This document shows, one piece after another, positions 10,488-21,132 of a stretch of DNA of 34,179 nucleotides. Location: assembly GCA_036939755.1 (NCBI GenBank), contig JALLAZ010000009.1:1-34179 (forward strand). The letters are read 5' to 3'. Made by a program: the position numbers and the translations under genes. How positions within the stretch are numbered: position 1 is the stretch's first letter; each line of letters opens with the position of its first letter. The notes under the pieces were generated by a model that saw only the letters and a program-made list of their open reading frames with translations, had not been told where the DNA came from and ran no database searches. Source of the DNA: Stephanodiscus triporus (lineage: Eukaryota > Bacillariophyta > Thalassiosirophyceae > Thalassiosirales > Thalassiosiraceae).

Positions 10488-11507
10488 ATGGCAGCGGCGA
10501 CAGCCATCGGCGGGAGCGGCAGCGTCGGCGCGCCCTCGTCCGTCGGCAGCGGCGGCGCCCCCCCCTCCGTGTCCTTCTTCGGCAACGCCGACCTGTCGAC
10601 CTCCCGCGCCCTCGCGGCGTCGACCTTCCTCGCCGGCGACGAGCCCGTCGCCGTGATCCCGTCCTTCAGCCTCCCCGAGCCGCTGGAGCTGACGTCCGGG
10701 ACCGTCGGTCCCTTCCGCGCGGGCATGGACGCGGTCGTGCCCCTGTGGCTCGCCACGACGCTGCGACGGCGGAAGCTGGCGAAGATCGTGCCGCCGTCGT
10801 GGATGGACGTCGACGTCCTCCGGGAGGTGCTGCGATTCGAGCGCGATCGGAGGGAGGCGAGCTTCAGCCCCGACCTCCCCTTCCGTCACGCCGAGGTGGC
10901 GCGCGCGATACTGTCGGCCTGCAGGGCGGGGAGCGGCACGGGATCCTCGGCGGGGGACGGCGGCGACGGCCAGGAGGTACCCAACGCCGACCAGGTCAAG
11001 CTCCTCCTCGAGGACATCGCGGCCGTCAGGATGGACAAGATACGCAGGAACGTCCACCAGCTGAGCGCATCGACCCTGACGACGCGCGGCGGCACAGAGA
11101 TCGTCATTGACGTCACGAACATCGGGTCGTTGGAGATGCACGCCATAAGGCCGTTCGTCCTGGAATCGTTCCGACTGCATCGGGAACTATCGGGGAAGGG
11201 ATCGTCGTACTCGCGGGACGTCGAGCCGGACAGCGATAACAATAACTCGTCGTCGGGCGGCGGAGGGGGGGGAGGGAGGACCGGCGTCGGCGGGACGGCA
11301 GGGATCGCCGCCAACAGGGGCAGGTTGCAGCATCAGAGGCAGTCGAGGTTGGCGAGAGAGAGCGAGAATGCGGTGGAGGAGGAGGAGGAGGATGAGGAGA
11401 AATTGATGGAGCCACGACCGCTGGAGGAGATTGAACGCGAGGAAGAGGAGGCGATGGCGGAGACCGATCCCGATGCGGGTCGATCCAGGTTAAGGCGTCA
11501 CCGGTAG
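10488..11507 (+). CDS. PSF2: GINS complex subunit Psf2 with acidic C-terminal extension
   Basis: Psf2 is part of the GINS tetramer, which joins Cdc45 and Mcm2-7 as the replicative helicase in the nucleus. The single-exon 339-aa model starts at the ATG at 10488. Residues ~30-190 match the family in order: STFLAGDEPVAVIPSF, LTSGTVGPFRAGMDAVVPLWLA, IVPPSWMDVDVLREVLRFER, LPFRHAEVARAIL, NADQVKLLLEDIAAVRMDKIRR and LEMHAIRPFVLESF. The usual protein is about 185-210 aa. Here ~30 Gly/Ser-rich residues precede the core, and about 115 residues follow it with a Gly run and Glu-rich blocks (EEEEEDEEK, EREEEEAMAE). The extension is open and in frame. Family call is secure; whether the tail is functional is unknown. 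Confidence 0.93.
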   Translation: MAAATAIGGSGSVGAPSSVGSGGAPPSVSFFGNADLSTSRALAASTFLAGDEPVAVIPSFSLPEPLELTSGTVGPFRAGMDAVVPLWLATTLRRRKLAKIVPPSWMDVDVLREVLRFERDRREASFSPDLPFRHAEVARAILSACRAGSGTGSSAGDGGDGQEVPNADQVKLLLEDIAAVRMDKIRRNVHQLSASTLTTRGGTEIVIDVTNIGSLEMHAIRPFVLESFRLHRELSGKGSSYSRDVEPDSDNNNSSSGGGGGGGRTGVGGTAGIAANRGRLQHQRQSRLARESENAVEEEEEDEEKLMEPRPLEEIEREEEEAMAETDPDAGRSRLRRHR

Positions 11508-11826
11508 GAAAGTTATCGGGGGAGGATGTCTGGAGTAGCGTCCGTCTCATTTTTTCTTGCATATTATCACTCATCAAGTTCGATGGGAGCATTCGTGCTA
11601 TCGTGCCCCATCCGACCCGCCATCACAACAAGGAGCAAATCACAAAGCCTCGAAGGCCGAATGTTCAAGCCGCATGACACTGTTGCGCGGATGAGCATTT
11701 TTCTATTTATCATGCACACGATAATTAATATCACTAATCATTCGTCGTTCATCCACTCTCCTCTGTCGTCCAACGGTAGACAAGCGCTGATATATCTACA
11801 ACAAATACAATTCATCTTGTAAATCT
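11508..11826. other. Spacer between convergent Psf2 and UbiA genes
   Basis: About 320 bp of AT-richer sequence holds the two presumed 3' UTRs, which may overlap. No gene or structured RNA was recognised. Confidence 0.5.
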
Positions 11827-13393
11827 CTACAGGAAGCTGGCCAGCACCAGCAACACGCTGATCAAGCTTTCATCGATAGCTCGATCCGCCAACTTTGCAT
11901 CCTCGCCATTCGTTTTCCAGACGGCGAAAGTCCTCCGAGCGAGCATTCCGCTACCCGCCACGGACAGAAGCACTTTTCTCACTCCCGACGTCATTATGAG
12001 AGCAGTTAGAGATGCACGACCGGGCATGCCATTATAGCGTTCGACTGATCCTCCTCCTCCAACTAATGCCAGCCTCTTGATCCACGGTATCAGCGATGCC
12101 CCGCACGCCGAAATGGCCGAAACGAATGAGCACCCTAGTGCCACGCCCGACGCCACTCTCTTGCCGTACTTGACGGGGACCGTTTCGATTCCCGCCCGGG
12201 CATCTCCCTCGCAGTCCGTGATATCCATGAGGATCTCACGCCTGACGAAAAGAAAGAAGAAAACTACATGAGCCTGCCGGCGTGCATCGGGAGAGCGACG
12301 AGGTACGCGAAACGGAATGAAAGACGACAGAAGGAGCGAATGATGTATCGTACCCCATGATACCGGCGAAGAGGGACAAGACCAAAAATGACAGCGGACT
12401 CCGGAGTATTCGAAACCACGGAATGGCGTCAACGACGACGCCGCCCCGACCCCGGCTCCCCCCCGAAGAGAAGGGACGTCCTACGTCGCATAGCACGTGC
12501 CACGCCGCGAGGCCGCTCGTCACCGGACTCACCCCGACGAGGGCGGCGCAGCTGAGATTCTTGATCCAGGTCCTCGGCTTGAGATGGACGGTGTACAGGT
12601 ACGTGATGATCGCCCCCCCGAGGACCATGAGTCGCGACGCCGCGCCTGGAACGAACGCCGACGACAGAAGGAGGGACGCGTACAGGTACGAGTCGAAGAC
12701 CTTGGCGACGGAGAGCGGGACGCCCCCCCCCCCCCTCCCTCGAGCGAGGGGATGACTCGGATCGTCGGGCGAGTCGACGCCGTCCCGTGCGTCGTAGTAG
12801 TCGTTGGTGATCATGGACGTGGACGTCACGAGGAGGAGCGACAGCAGCACCACGAGCATGGACGGATCCACCAGCAGAGACAGCAGCAGCGACGTAGACG
12901 AGGAGGACGACGATACCTCCGAGATCATCGTGGATCGCCAGAGCTGAACCGCCTGGTGAGCTCCGAGGACGTGGAACAGCGCCACGACCGGAAAGTTGAC
13001 CGGTCGGCAAAGGAGGACGAGCTGTCTAAGGTAAGGTCGGACGTAGTGGATGTTGTTCCTCTCCTCACCCCCTCCTCCTCGATAGTTGGAGGCGGGAGGG
13101 GATGAATTCACCGCGACGAGAGGAAGATGTCGTTGCCCTAGTTGCTGTCGTGGTCGCTGTGGTAGTCGCTGTGGTTGTGGTTGTCGTGGCCAAGCGCTCG
13201 ACGAAGAAGCGGGCCGACGTCGCCGAGGAGGAGGACGAGGAGCCTCGGTCGTCGCCGGTAGCAGCGGAGATGGGGGTGCAAATGTGAAAGCCTCGCAGCG
13301 GCACGTTCGGCGGGTCGCGGACGCGATCAGCAGCAACGCGAGCCCGACGCAGGGGGGGTGTTTGGTGCGGTTGCGATCGTCGCGAGGATGCAT
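11827..13393 (-). CDS. UbiA-family prenyltransferase, probably plastid-targeted
   Basis: Integral membrane enzyme that transfers an isoprenoid chain to an aromatic or tetrapyrrole acceptor. Exons 13393-12354 and 12241-11827 (112-bp intron, donor GTACG) give 484 aa. The first Asp-rich motif is NDYYDARDGVD at about 197-207. The second is DITDCEGDARAG just after the splice, followed by ETVPVKYGK. Several hydrophobic helices lie around both. The N-terminus has a hydrophobic segment (LALLLIASA) followed by CRCEAFTFAPP, which fits a diatom signal peptide with the A-F plastid transit motif near A35-F36. A Ser/Arg/Gln-rich linker follows. Plastid relatives include chlorophyll synthase, homogentisate prenyltransferases and MenA/ABC4; I cannot choose between them. 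It is divergent from the ankyrin gene across 602 bp. Confidence 0.9.
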
Positions 13394-13995
13394 TTTCTCT
13401 TGGCGAAGAAGGTGGGTTGATCGTAAAAGGTTGAGAATTATTTCGGCGGGAGAGAAGTGAATTGGTGGTTAGTTGTTGTCGAAAAGAGAGTGAGGGAGAG
13501 AGTAGGTATGGTATTTAGAGAGTTCTGACACCTTTTCTGTTCCATCGGGAGGCTGTGTGTGTCCTATCGATCGTTACGATAAGTACATATTTTTTGTTTT
13601 GTCGCTTCATCATCCACCACCTTCAAAACTGCTCTGTCTGTCTCACTCTTCGAGCCTTCGTGCGGACACAAAAACTGATGATGTCGCCGGAGACTGTCAT
13701 CTTTTTTTTCTTTTAGACACAACACGATGCACAAAATAAAAGCGACTCACAAATGCATATTTCTTATGTGGTCACTACTGACCACATTATTTTTTTGTCA
13801 CCACGTTTACATCGTTTCGGTTTCAATATATATTATTCTACCAAAACACTGCTTGCCATCTGCCAAACCTCAAGATGGTCTGTAATAAAACACACACTTC
13901 TTTATCTCGTGGTCTCGTGTGTCGAGGTGGTGACTCTCGCGCGACCGGTTCAATGTTATCACAAAAGTGAAAGAAATGATCACCGATAATCATCC
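13394..13995. promoter_or_regulatory. Divergent promoter region between UbiA and ankyrin genes
   Basis: Holds TTTCGGCGGGAGAGAAG at 13441-13457, about 50 bp upstream of the UbiA start. This nearly repeats TTTCGCGGGAGAGAAG at 25111-25126 in the Cdh1 upstream region. The core GGCGGGAG is E2F-like. No gene was recognised here. Confidence 0.45.
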
Positions 13996-15018
13996 ATGAC
14001 GTTGAAGATGGCCATACTGTCATCCACATCGCGAGATTGCGTGCACGACAACGACGGGAAGTCCCAGTCCATGCGCATTACCACCACCATCGAATTCGCC
14101 AAGGTAACCGCCGTCGTCCGTCCTCACAAGCACGCCAATAGCAGGATGATCTCACCCCCCTCCTCCCAGGAGCAACGGACGGCGTCGTCGTCGTCGCCGT
14201 CGTCGTCGTCGTTCCGCGGCGGCAAATACACGTACAGGAATAGGGTTTCTACGGACTCCTCCGCTTCCGCCACCACCACCGCCACCGCCTCCCCCCTGCT
14301 GACAATCGCGCCGGCCGAGTCATCGGCGGACGCCACGCCGTTTTACCGAGCCTTCATCGGGTCCGTGCTCTTCGACGATTCTCAATCGTCCTCGCCCTCT
14401 TCGTCTTCGTCTTCGTCTTCGTCCTCTCCTCCTTCCGTCGAAGGATGCGGTCGGTCATCTACGTACCTCCACGGCGATGTCGCCGCCGCCGCCGAGGACG
14501 AGGCAGACGCCGCGATGATGCGCCCGCCCCTCGAGACGGAGTACGAGATCCCCACCCCCGCCCAGATCGACGCCTACGCCAAGGACGTGCTGGCGGCCGT
14601 TCGCGCCTCCGACGTCGACGCGCTCCGGGCAATACGTCGCGCGCGCGGCGACGTATCCCTCCGTTGTCGCAATCGATACGGCGAGGGGCTGCTGCACGTG
14701 GCGTGCCGGCGGTCGGACGCACGCGTCGTGTCGTACCTCCTCGGGGCGGGGCTCAATCCCCTCGTGCGCGACGATTACGGCAGGACGCCCCTACACGACG
14801 CGTGCTGGCGCGGCAGTCCGGACTTCGAGTTGGTCGAGGCAATACTCAGGGCCGAGCCGAGATCGGCGTTCGTAAGGGACGTCAGGGGACATCGGCCGTT
14901 CGAGTACGCGAGGAGGGAACATTGGGGGGCGTGGAGGGCATTCCTCGATGACAGGAGGGATCTGTTCGTTACATCTTCCCGCCCGTCGTCTCCTCCTCCT
15001 CCTCGTGAGAGCGCGTAG
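13996..15018 (+). CDS. Ankyrin-repeat protein
   Basis: Single-exon protein of 340 aa starting at the ATG at 13996. Residues 1-175 are low complexity with poly-Ser runs from TCG/TCT repeats. The C-terminal ~140 residues hold ankyrin repeats: IDAYAKDVLAAVRASDVDAL, then YGEGLLHVACRRSDARVVSYLL, then YGRTPLHDACWRGSPDFELV, then a degenerate GHRPFEYARREHWGAW. The TPLH and LLHVA helix signatures are clear. Ankyrin repeats bind other proteins, so no pathway can be inferred. No signal peptide or membrane segment is evident. Short ankyrin proteins of this shape are common in diatom genomes (general knowledge). Confidence 0.85.
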   Translation: MTLKMAILSSTSRDCVHDNDGKSQSMRITTTIEFAKVTAVVRPHKHANSRMISPPSSQEQRTASSSSPSSSSFRGGKYTYRNRVSTDSSASATTTATASPLLTIAPAESSADATPFYRAFIGSVLFDDSQSSSPSSSSSSSSSSPPSVEGCGRSSTYLHGDVAAAAEDEADAAMMRPPLETEYEIPTPAQIDAYAKDVLAAVRASDVDALRAIRRARGDVSLRCRNRYGEGLLHVACRRSDARVVSYLLGAGLNPLVRDDYGRTPLHDACWRGSPDFELVEAILRAEPRSAFVRDVRGHRPFEYARREHWGAWRAFLDDRRDLFVTSSRPSSPPPPRESA

Positions 15019-15929
15019 CGTCGGCGCTTTCGCCATATGAAGCGATGGGAAAAGAGAAGAGACATGTACATAATGTGTAGGATTTTTAATTTTCAACAAT
15101 CTACTCAATATTGAACAATAACGCAAGCCGACATAATATTATTAGGTGCGATACAGAATACTTGCACCTTTTCCATGCAGGTCATGTTGTTGCTAGCGCA
15201 TTATTTAATGATACCGCAGCCGGACGCAAACATTGGTTTCCGAGATATTAATAGAATTATGAGCTATATTCTTATTTCTTCCAGGTTACTCGTAACCCTT
15301 GCCCTTTTACATTGGATGGCTGAGAGCCATTCTTTGGGCCACTTCTGCCCTTATTTTTCTCGGTCTGGACGTCTCCAGAACCTTCATACCCACACGTGAC
15401 TGTGTCTATTCGTGATACACATGTGGGGCTTGGTGGGCGCGCTGGTGGGTTTTTCGTAGGTACACCAACAGGTCATCATTCAATCACATCAGACCCTCGG
15501 CTAAACATCGAAATAGATATTGTGTATTGTGTGCTTGAACTTGTGAGATGTCGGAATTTGAGGACAGATGATAGACTCATGGAGACAGCCTATGGTGCCT
15601 GCCCGTGGTGTCCGGTGGTGAGGTGACAGCGCATCCAGTGAAAATGCAGGTCTGTTGATTTTGTTGCTTTGGCTTTGGGGGCGATTGATTTGCGCCTTGT
15701 CACTACTTCCTCTCAACCACTCTAGCCTTGGGTTCTAAAGAGGTGACTGTCTACAACATGGGAATTAGAAAAGCAAAAAAATAAATGAAGATGGGCTCGA
15801 GCATTGTTTCTTAAAATGTTCATTATTTCTTAAAAAGATACTCTAGATACCTACTCCTACTCTCTCTAGAATAGAGTATTGTACATCTCTACATATCGTA
15901 TTACTACCACAACGTCCATATCCATCACA
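15019..15929. other. Intergenic region between ankyrin and myotubularin genes
   Basis: About 910 bp of AT-rich sequence. Open frames here are short and have no recognisable family. Close to the myotubularin start there is an imperfect inverted repeat, TACTCTAG (about 15839) against CTAGAATAGAGTA (about 15866). No RNA gene was recognised. Confidence 0.5.
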
Positions 15930-18900
15930 ATGATCCCTTCATCGGCGCGGGCATCGTCGGGTGCGTCGGACGACCTCGATCCACTGTCGCAGGCGCTGTC
16001 CATGCTCGACTCCCTCGGCGGCGGGGGGTCGGTCGACGACGACGCCGACGGGGTCGGGTTTGAGGAGTTCGCCATCGACTCCGACGGCGAGGACGACTTC
16101 TTGAATCTGGGCGTCCCGGACGACGACTACGACAACCCTAGCGCCGTGCCCCCAGACGCCGCCGCCACCGCCGCGGCAGGGTCCCGGTCCCATCCTCCCC
16201 CACACTGGGCGACGAAGCAGGACGTCGCGGAGATGTCGATGTCGATGTCGATGTCGATGTCAACGTCGATGTCAACGTCGATGCCTCCGTCTTCGTCGGA
16301 TGCGGATCGGCAGCGGATGACGCAGCAGCGCGTATTCGCGCATCCCCTGGCCACGGCGCACCTCCCTCAGCCTCAGCCTCAGCCTCAGCCTCAGCTTCAG
16401 CCACAGCCACAGCCAAAGCCTCAGCCTCAGCCTCAGCGGCGACCTCATCCTCATCTCCCCCCGGCCCCGGCCCCCTCCCCCTCCTCCGGCGCCATCGGGG
16501 CCGGGACGACCACGACCGTGACGAACCCCGATCCCGTCGGCGGGAACGTCGTCGTCGGCGGGTGGACCTCGAGCCTGGCCTCCCTCGCGGGATCGCTCCT
16601 GCATCAGTCGTCGTCGACGACGCCGACCTCGTCGTCGTCGTCGGCCCGCGACGACGAGGTCGACGCCAGGCTCCGCGCGGCCTTCCTCGCCCGGAGAGGG
16701 GGAGGGGGAGGAGGAGGAGCTCCTTCTTCGTCTTCGTCGTCCGCAACCGCGTCGGGCGCGGCGTCGGCGTCGGCGTCGGCGTCGACGACGACGACGACAT
16801 CGATCCCCGTCGGGGCGGCCGTCGGCCAGGACCTTCCCACGGCATCGTCGTCCGGGGGCGTTCCCCCCCCGCCGGGCGCGGCGGCGGCCGCGACGGGGAC
16901 GAAGGATCTCGTATTCGTCGCCGACGCCGCGAGCGCCGCGCCGGCGGCCGCCTTCGCGGAGAAGCTGAGCGCGTCGTTGGACGCTCGCACCAGGACGAGG
17001 CTGATAAATTCGGCCCTCGGGGGGATCGGCGGACGCGATGGATGCGAAGGCGTCGGCGACGGCGACGACAAGGGACGACTGCTACCGGGGGAGTATGTCA
17101 TCATGTTCCTCAACGCGCTGGACGACGTCAGGGATTGCTCGACGGACGGACACACGTTCGTTGGCAGCCGGGACGTTCTGGCAAATTGCAGCCGTCGCCG
17201 TCGCCGTCGCCGCGGGGGAGGGAGAAAAGGAGGGCGGGGACGAGCGGCGGGCGATGCCGACGGCGACGACGACGGAAGGGACGAGACGGTCACGGTGTGG
17301 TGCTGCGTCATGACCGTCTACCGGGTGGCCGTGTTCAGCTACCGGGCCACGTCGGACGGCAGGATCCTACTTCCTGACGACCACCACGGGGAGGAGGGGG
17401 AGGGCGCCGGCGCCGCGTCCACTTCCGGAGACAGAAACGACAACGATGACGACGACGACGACGACGAAGACGGGAACGACATGATCAGACAGTGGTTGGA
17501 TTCCCAGAGCGTATCGATCCAATTCCAAGCGGCGCACCGCGCACAGGACGGTCTCTCGTCCGGACGACGATGGCGACGAAAAATGCACCACGTTTTCCAA
17601 GTGCCGCTGGCGTCGATCGAGCGCGTCGAGAAGACGCTGTCCTCCTCCCAGAGGGCCGTGGGCGCAGGATACGGCTACGCCGGCTCCAGCATCAATCCGC
17701 CGCCGTCGTTGTCGTTGTCGGCGTCCTCCTATTCCAATCCTTACGTCAGCGGATACAGCGCCATGCAGCAGCTGCTTCCCTCATCGTCGTCGTCATCTTC
17801 TGCGGCCGCCTCATCATCTTCGTCCGCAAACGCTATCAATTCGGCCATGGTATCATTCGGGAGTCAGATGAGGCCGCTTTTGGGCGGAATGGCGAGTGGG
17901 GCCGGCATCGGCATTGGCGGCGGAAGCTCTGGGAATTTCAATTTATTGAGCAACGGCGCCAATAATAATGGCAGCTCGATGGCGGGGATGGGACTGACGA
18001 TGGAACCCCTTGGGATCATCCTGCACGGTGAGTCTTCTCCATGATTTTAGTACTTCCGTCTTTGATTGTGTAAAATGGTGGCTGATCCTGCCCATCGACG
18101 TTTCGCGGCGCCATCTTCCAGGCAAGGACGGAGGACGATGGATCGAGTTTTCGACGTGCAGCTATTCCGATGCGCAACGTGCGCACGAGGCTCTCAATAC
18201 CTACGCCTTTCCCGGAAGGAAGAACATGGGCTATCTATTCGCTTTCGAAAGTAGAAGGGCCGAGGTCATGGCGGCGATGGCCGCTACTGCTAATGCCGCT
18301 GCTGGCCCCGATCGAAGTGGTGGCCGTCGACAGGTGCAGCAAGGCAAAGATGTGGAGCGGGCAACGGCGACGACGGCGACTGCCTCGGCAGCAACTACAG
18401 CCGCTGCCGCCGCCGCCGCCGCCAAACCCACCCGGCGGCGTTTCGTTCCCCTCGAGGAATTCGGAAGACAAGGACTTTTCCAAATGCGTCATGGCGGAGT
18501 CTCTGACGGCAGCGCGCCTGCTCAGCGTCCGAGTCCTTGGGCGCCGATATTGACCGCCAACGCCAACTTTGGTTTGTGTTCGACGTATCCTAGTGTATTG
18601 GTCGGTCCGAGATGTATTGTTGGCGGTGGCGGCGCGCCGAGTTCGACCAACTCCGCGAACGACAACAACATCGGACTGCTTCGACGATGTGCCGCTTTCC
18701 GATCCGAGAATCGCCTTCCAGCATTGACGTGGGGAAATCCGCGCGATGGCGGCAGCATATGGAGAGCGGCGCAGCCCAAGGTGGGCCTTCAGGGCAATCG
18801 CAGCGCGGAGGATGAGCGATACTTGTATGCCATTGGAGAGGAGGCCAAGCGTGCTAACGATTTGGCGACGGCCGAACGGCCCCCCTTGGAATTCTTGAGA

Positions 18901-20452
18901 ATGTTGTGCGGTCGTAACAATGAGAGCGATTTGATCATGGAGGGGGGCATGACTGGGAGTGGCAATCATTCGTCGTGCACGCTCAAGGTAATGGATATGC
19001 GCCCCAAGACTAGTGCGATGGCGAATCGTACTCAGGGATACGGGTACGAAAATACCAATAATTATCGTGGCACGACGATTACTTTTTTTGGCATTGGTAA
19101 CATACACGCTGTCAGGTGAGTAGTAAAAATGCAAAACAAATCATCAACATAGTCATCTCCCCCCATATCGTTCACTCGTCGTACCTCTCGGACATGTTTC
19201 GTACTCATAAACAATTCACACAGAGACGCCTATCAAAAGGTTACTGCACTCTGCCTAAACCCTAATAATTCTGACTTACAATGGATGCAACTAGTGGAGA
19301 ATACGAACTGGCCATCAATGATACGCCTTGTATTATCGGCATCATGGCAGGCAGCGTTTCATGTGCATTACAACCGCTTGCCTGTGCTACTTCATTGCAG
19401 CGTGAGTGACATTTTCTAAAGAACATTAATATCTTCCCAAGATTTTTCTGAACAAATCCATGCTCTCTCTTTTTTGCCAGCATGGATGGGACCGCACCAG
19501 CCAAGTTGCAGCGCTGGCGCAGGTGAGTGTTTTTTAACGTCATTTATTACTGCCAAGACTTTTCTGATCAAACTCCATACGATACGCACTTCATCCTTGG
19601 TCATGTACGACGACGATTGGTGTAGCTACTACTAGATCCACACTACCGAACGCGGGAGGGATTTAGCACCCTCGTCGAAAAGGATTTTCTCTCCTTCGGC
19701 CATCCATTCCACACCCGATGCGGCCACGGCGAGGGAAAGAACGAGCAGGGTGGCGACGAGGGGGAACTTTCTCCGATCTTTTTGCAATTTTTGGACTGCG
19801 TCTATCAACTGGTGAATCCTCATCTTCGTTTCTTGTCCAATTCCCCAAATATTTAGCCATACTCACAAATATGCACATTCAACTCGTGTGACGCCAGGTA
19901 AATCAATTCCCGGACTACTTTGAATTCAGTACCCGATACCTCTTGTTACTGTCAGAACACATCTACTCCTGTCGATTTGGCACGCTGCTTTGCGATTCAG
20001 AGAGAGAACGTGAGGTCGTTGCTGGCGTACGACAACGCACATACTGCTTGTGGGATTATCTCGATTCCATACCTGAACTAGTGAACCCCCTGTTCGACAA
20101 GGCAGCATCCGATAAAGCAGGTGTATTGTTGATGCCGCTCCCCATGTTATTGAGGAATGTCACACTGTGGACGGATCGCTATTGCATGTATGGACCCAAG
20201 GCGACTATGCCCTGCGTCCCTCCAAGCCTGAGACTCGCCTACCCGCCAATATATGCTACAAGTTGCCCTTTAGAGCAATCTTTGATACTGCACACATCGA
20301 GAAATGGAGTGGAGGGGATGTTGTCGAGAGCACTGAAGGATGTGGAATTGTGGAAGGAAAGAGCGCGTGTGGCATTGAAAGAGTTGGGAGAAATGAAAGC
20401 CATCGAATCTACCTCAAAGGAAAATGCGGTCGATGATAAGGATGCCGCCTAA
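15930..20452 (+). CDS. Myotubularin-family phosphoinositide 3-phosphatase, six exons
   Basis: Removes the 3-phosphate from PI3P and PI(3,5)P2 on endosomal membranes. Exons 15930-18027, 18122-19115, 19224-19401, 19481-19522, 19626-19811 and 19898-20452 give 1350 aa. Residues 1-360 are low complexity (MSMS and PQPQ repeats, poly-Ser). A PH-GRAM domain broken by inserts follows ([42 protein letters not shown], then [19 protein letters not shown] across intron 1). The catalytic core includes [61 protein letters not shown] and [17 protein letters not shown]. Cys1089 and Arg1095 of the CX5R loop are present, but the usual CSDGWDR reads CSHGWDR. The C-terminal end ([20 protein letters not shown]) looks coiled-coil. 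The ATG at 15930 is the first in frame. Confidence 0.95.
16229..16285 (+). repeat. ATGTCG hexanucleotide repeat in myotubularin exon 1
   Basis: Repeats of ATGTCG, with interspersed ACGTCG or TCAACG variants, encode alternating Met-Ser and Thr-Ser ([14 protein letters not shown]). The array stays in frame because the unit is six bases. Confidence 0.9.
16363..16440 (+). repeat. CCTCAG/CCACAG hexanucleotide repeat in myotubularin exon 1
   Basis: A second in-frame hexamer array encodes Pro-Gln repeats (PQPQPQ, with one Leu and one Lys variant). Confidence 0.9.
19481..19522 (+). other. 42-nt microexon carrying the myotubularin catalytic loop
   Basis: Exon 3 ends with CAC/T-type coding for L-H-C-S at 19401 (donor GTGAGT). 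The next acceptor at 19480 opens this exon, which encodes [14 protein letters not shown] and ends at a GTGAGTG donor. Both borders are phase 0. Family alignment requires it, since it supplies the Asp and Arg of the CX5R loop. Confidence 0.88.
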
Positions 20453-21132
20453 TTTTGTGCAAGTATGTTAGGTTCGTCCTTTAATGGTAAAAATAGTTAA
20501 GTTCTGTAGTTGGTTGACATTGCTGCTTTCATCAATTGTGAAAGTACTCGATAGCATTTTGGTTGCATTAGAGCCGAGTGTGAAAAGGGTTGAGTAAGCA
20601 ATTGGCATCAAACTACGATATATTTGTGAGCTTTAGTTTAAGCTAAGGCCTCAAACTACTTTCTTCGCGATGCCTTCTTCTTCTTTAGGTGTCACCTCGT
20701 TGGCCAATACCCCGCTAGCCTCCTGGGCTGTGAATGGTTTTGATGGAAACTTTTCCTCCCCAATCTACTAGGCTATTTCTTTTTCTATGTGGCATGGCTG
20801 ATGGGGGCCGGAATTGAGCTCGGTGAAACGGGCGAGTATAGTAATGGCAGAGAGACGGCAATCAGCGGATGCAAAACAGGCAACCGCCTTTCCAATCGAG
20901 GATGCTTGCCCTCCCAATGAAGCAAGATAAAACCAATCTGCATTCGCATGACTCCAAATGCAGAGCGTGATGTGGGACCTGTAGCCTCATCCAAGAGTCT
21001 ACAGAGTTTAGTACTTAGGGCGATGAACTAATTTTTTGTGCACAGATTAGCAGTTACGGAGTCTGTACTTCTAAGAATTCCGTCATCGTAACTCTCTCTC
21101 TCTCTCTCTCTCCTCCCTCCTTGGTCCATTAT
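20453..21132. other. Spacer between convergent myotubularin and Cdh1 genes
   Basis: No gene recognised. It holds both presumed 3' UTRs. A CT dinucleotide run of about 20 bp sits at 21092-21111, just beyond the Cdh1 stop codon, and would give a GA run in its 3' UTR. Confidence 0.5.
21092..21111. repeat. (CT)n microsatellite
   Basis: About ten CT units followed by CCTCCCTCC. It lies within 25 bp of the Cdh1 stop codon. Confidence 0.9.

Noticed and set aside
2788..20452. A functional inositol-phosphate gene cluster linking VIP1 and myotubularin
   Set aside because: Their substrates differ (soluble inositol phosphates against PI3P lipids), and four unrelated genes or repeats lie between them.
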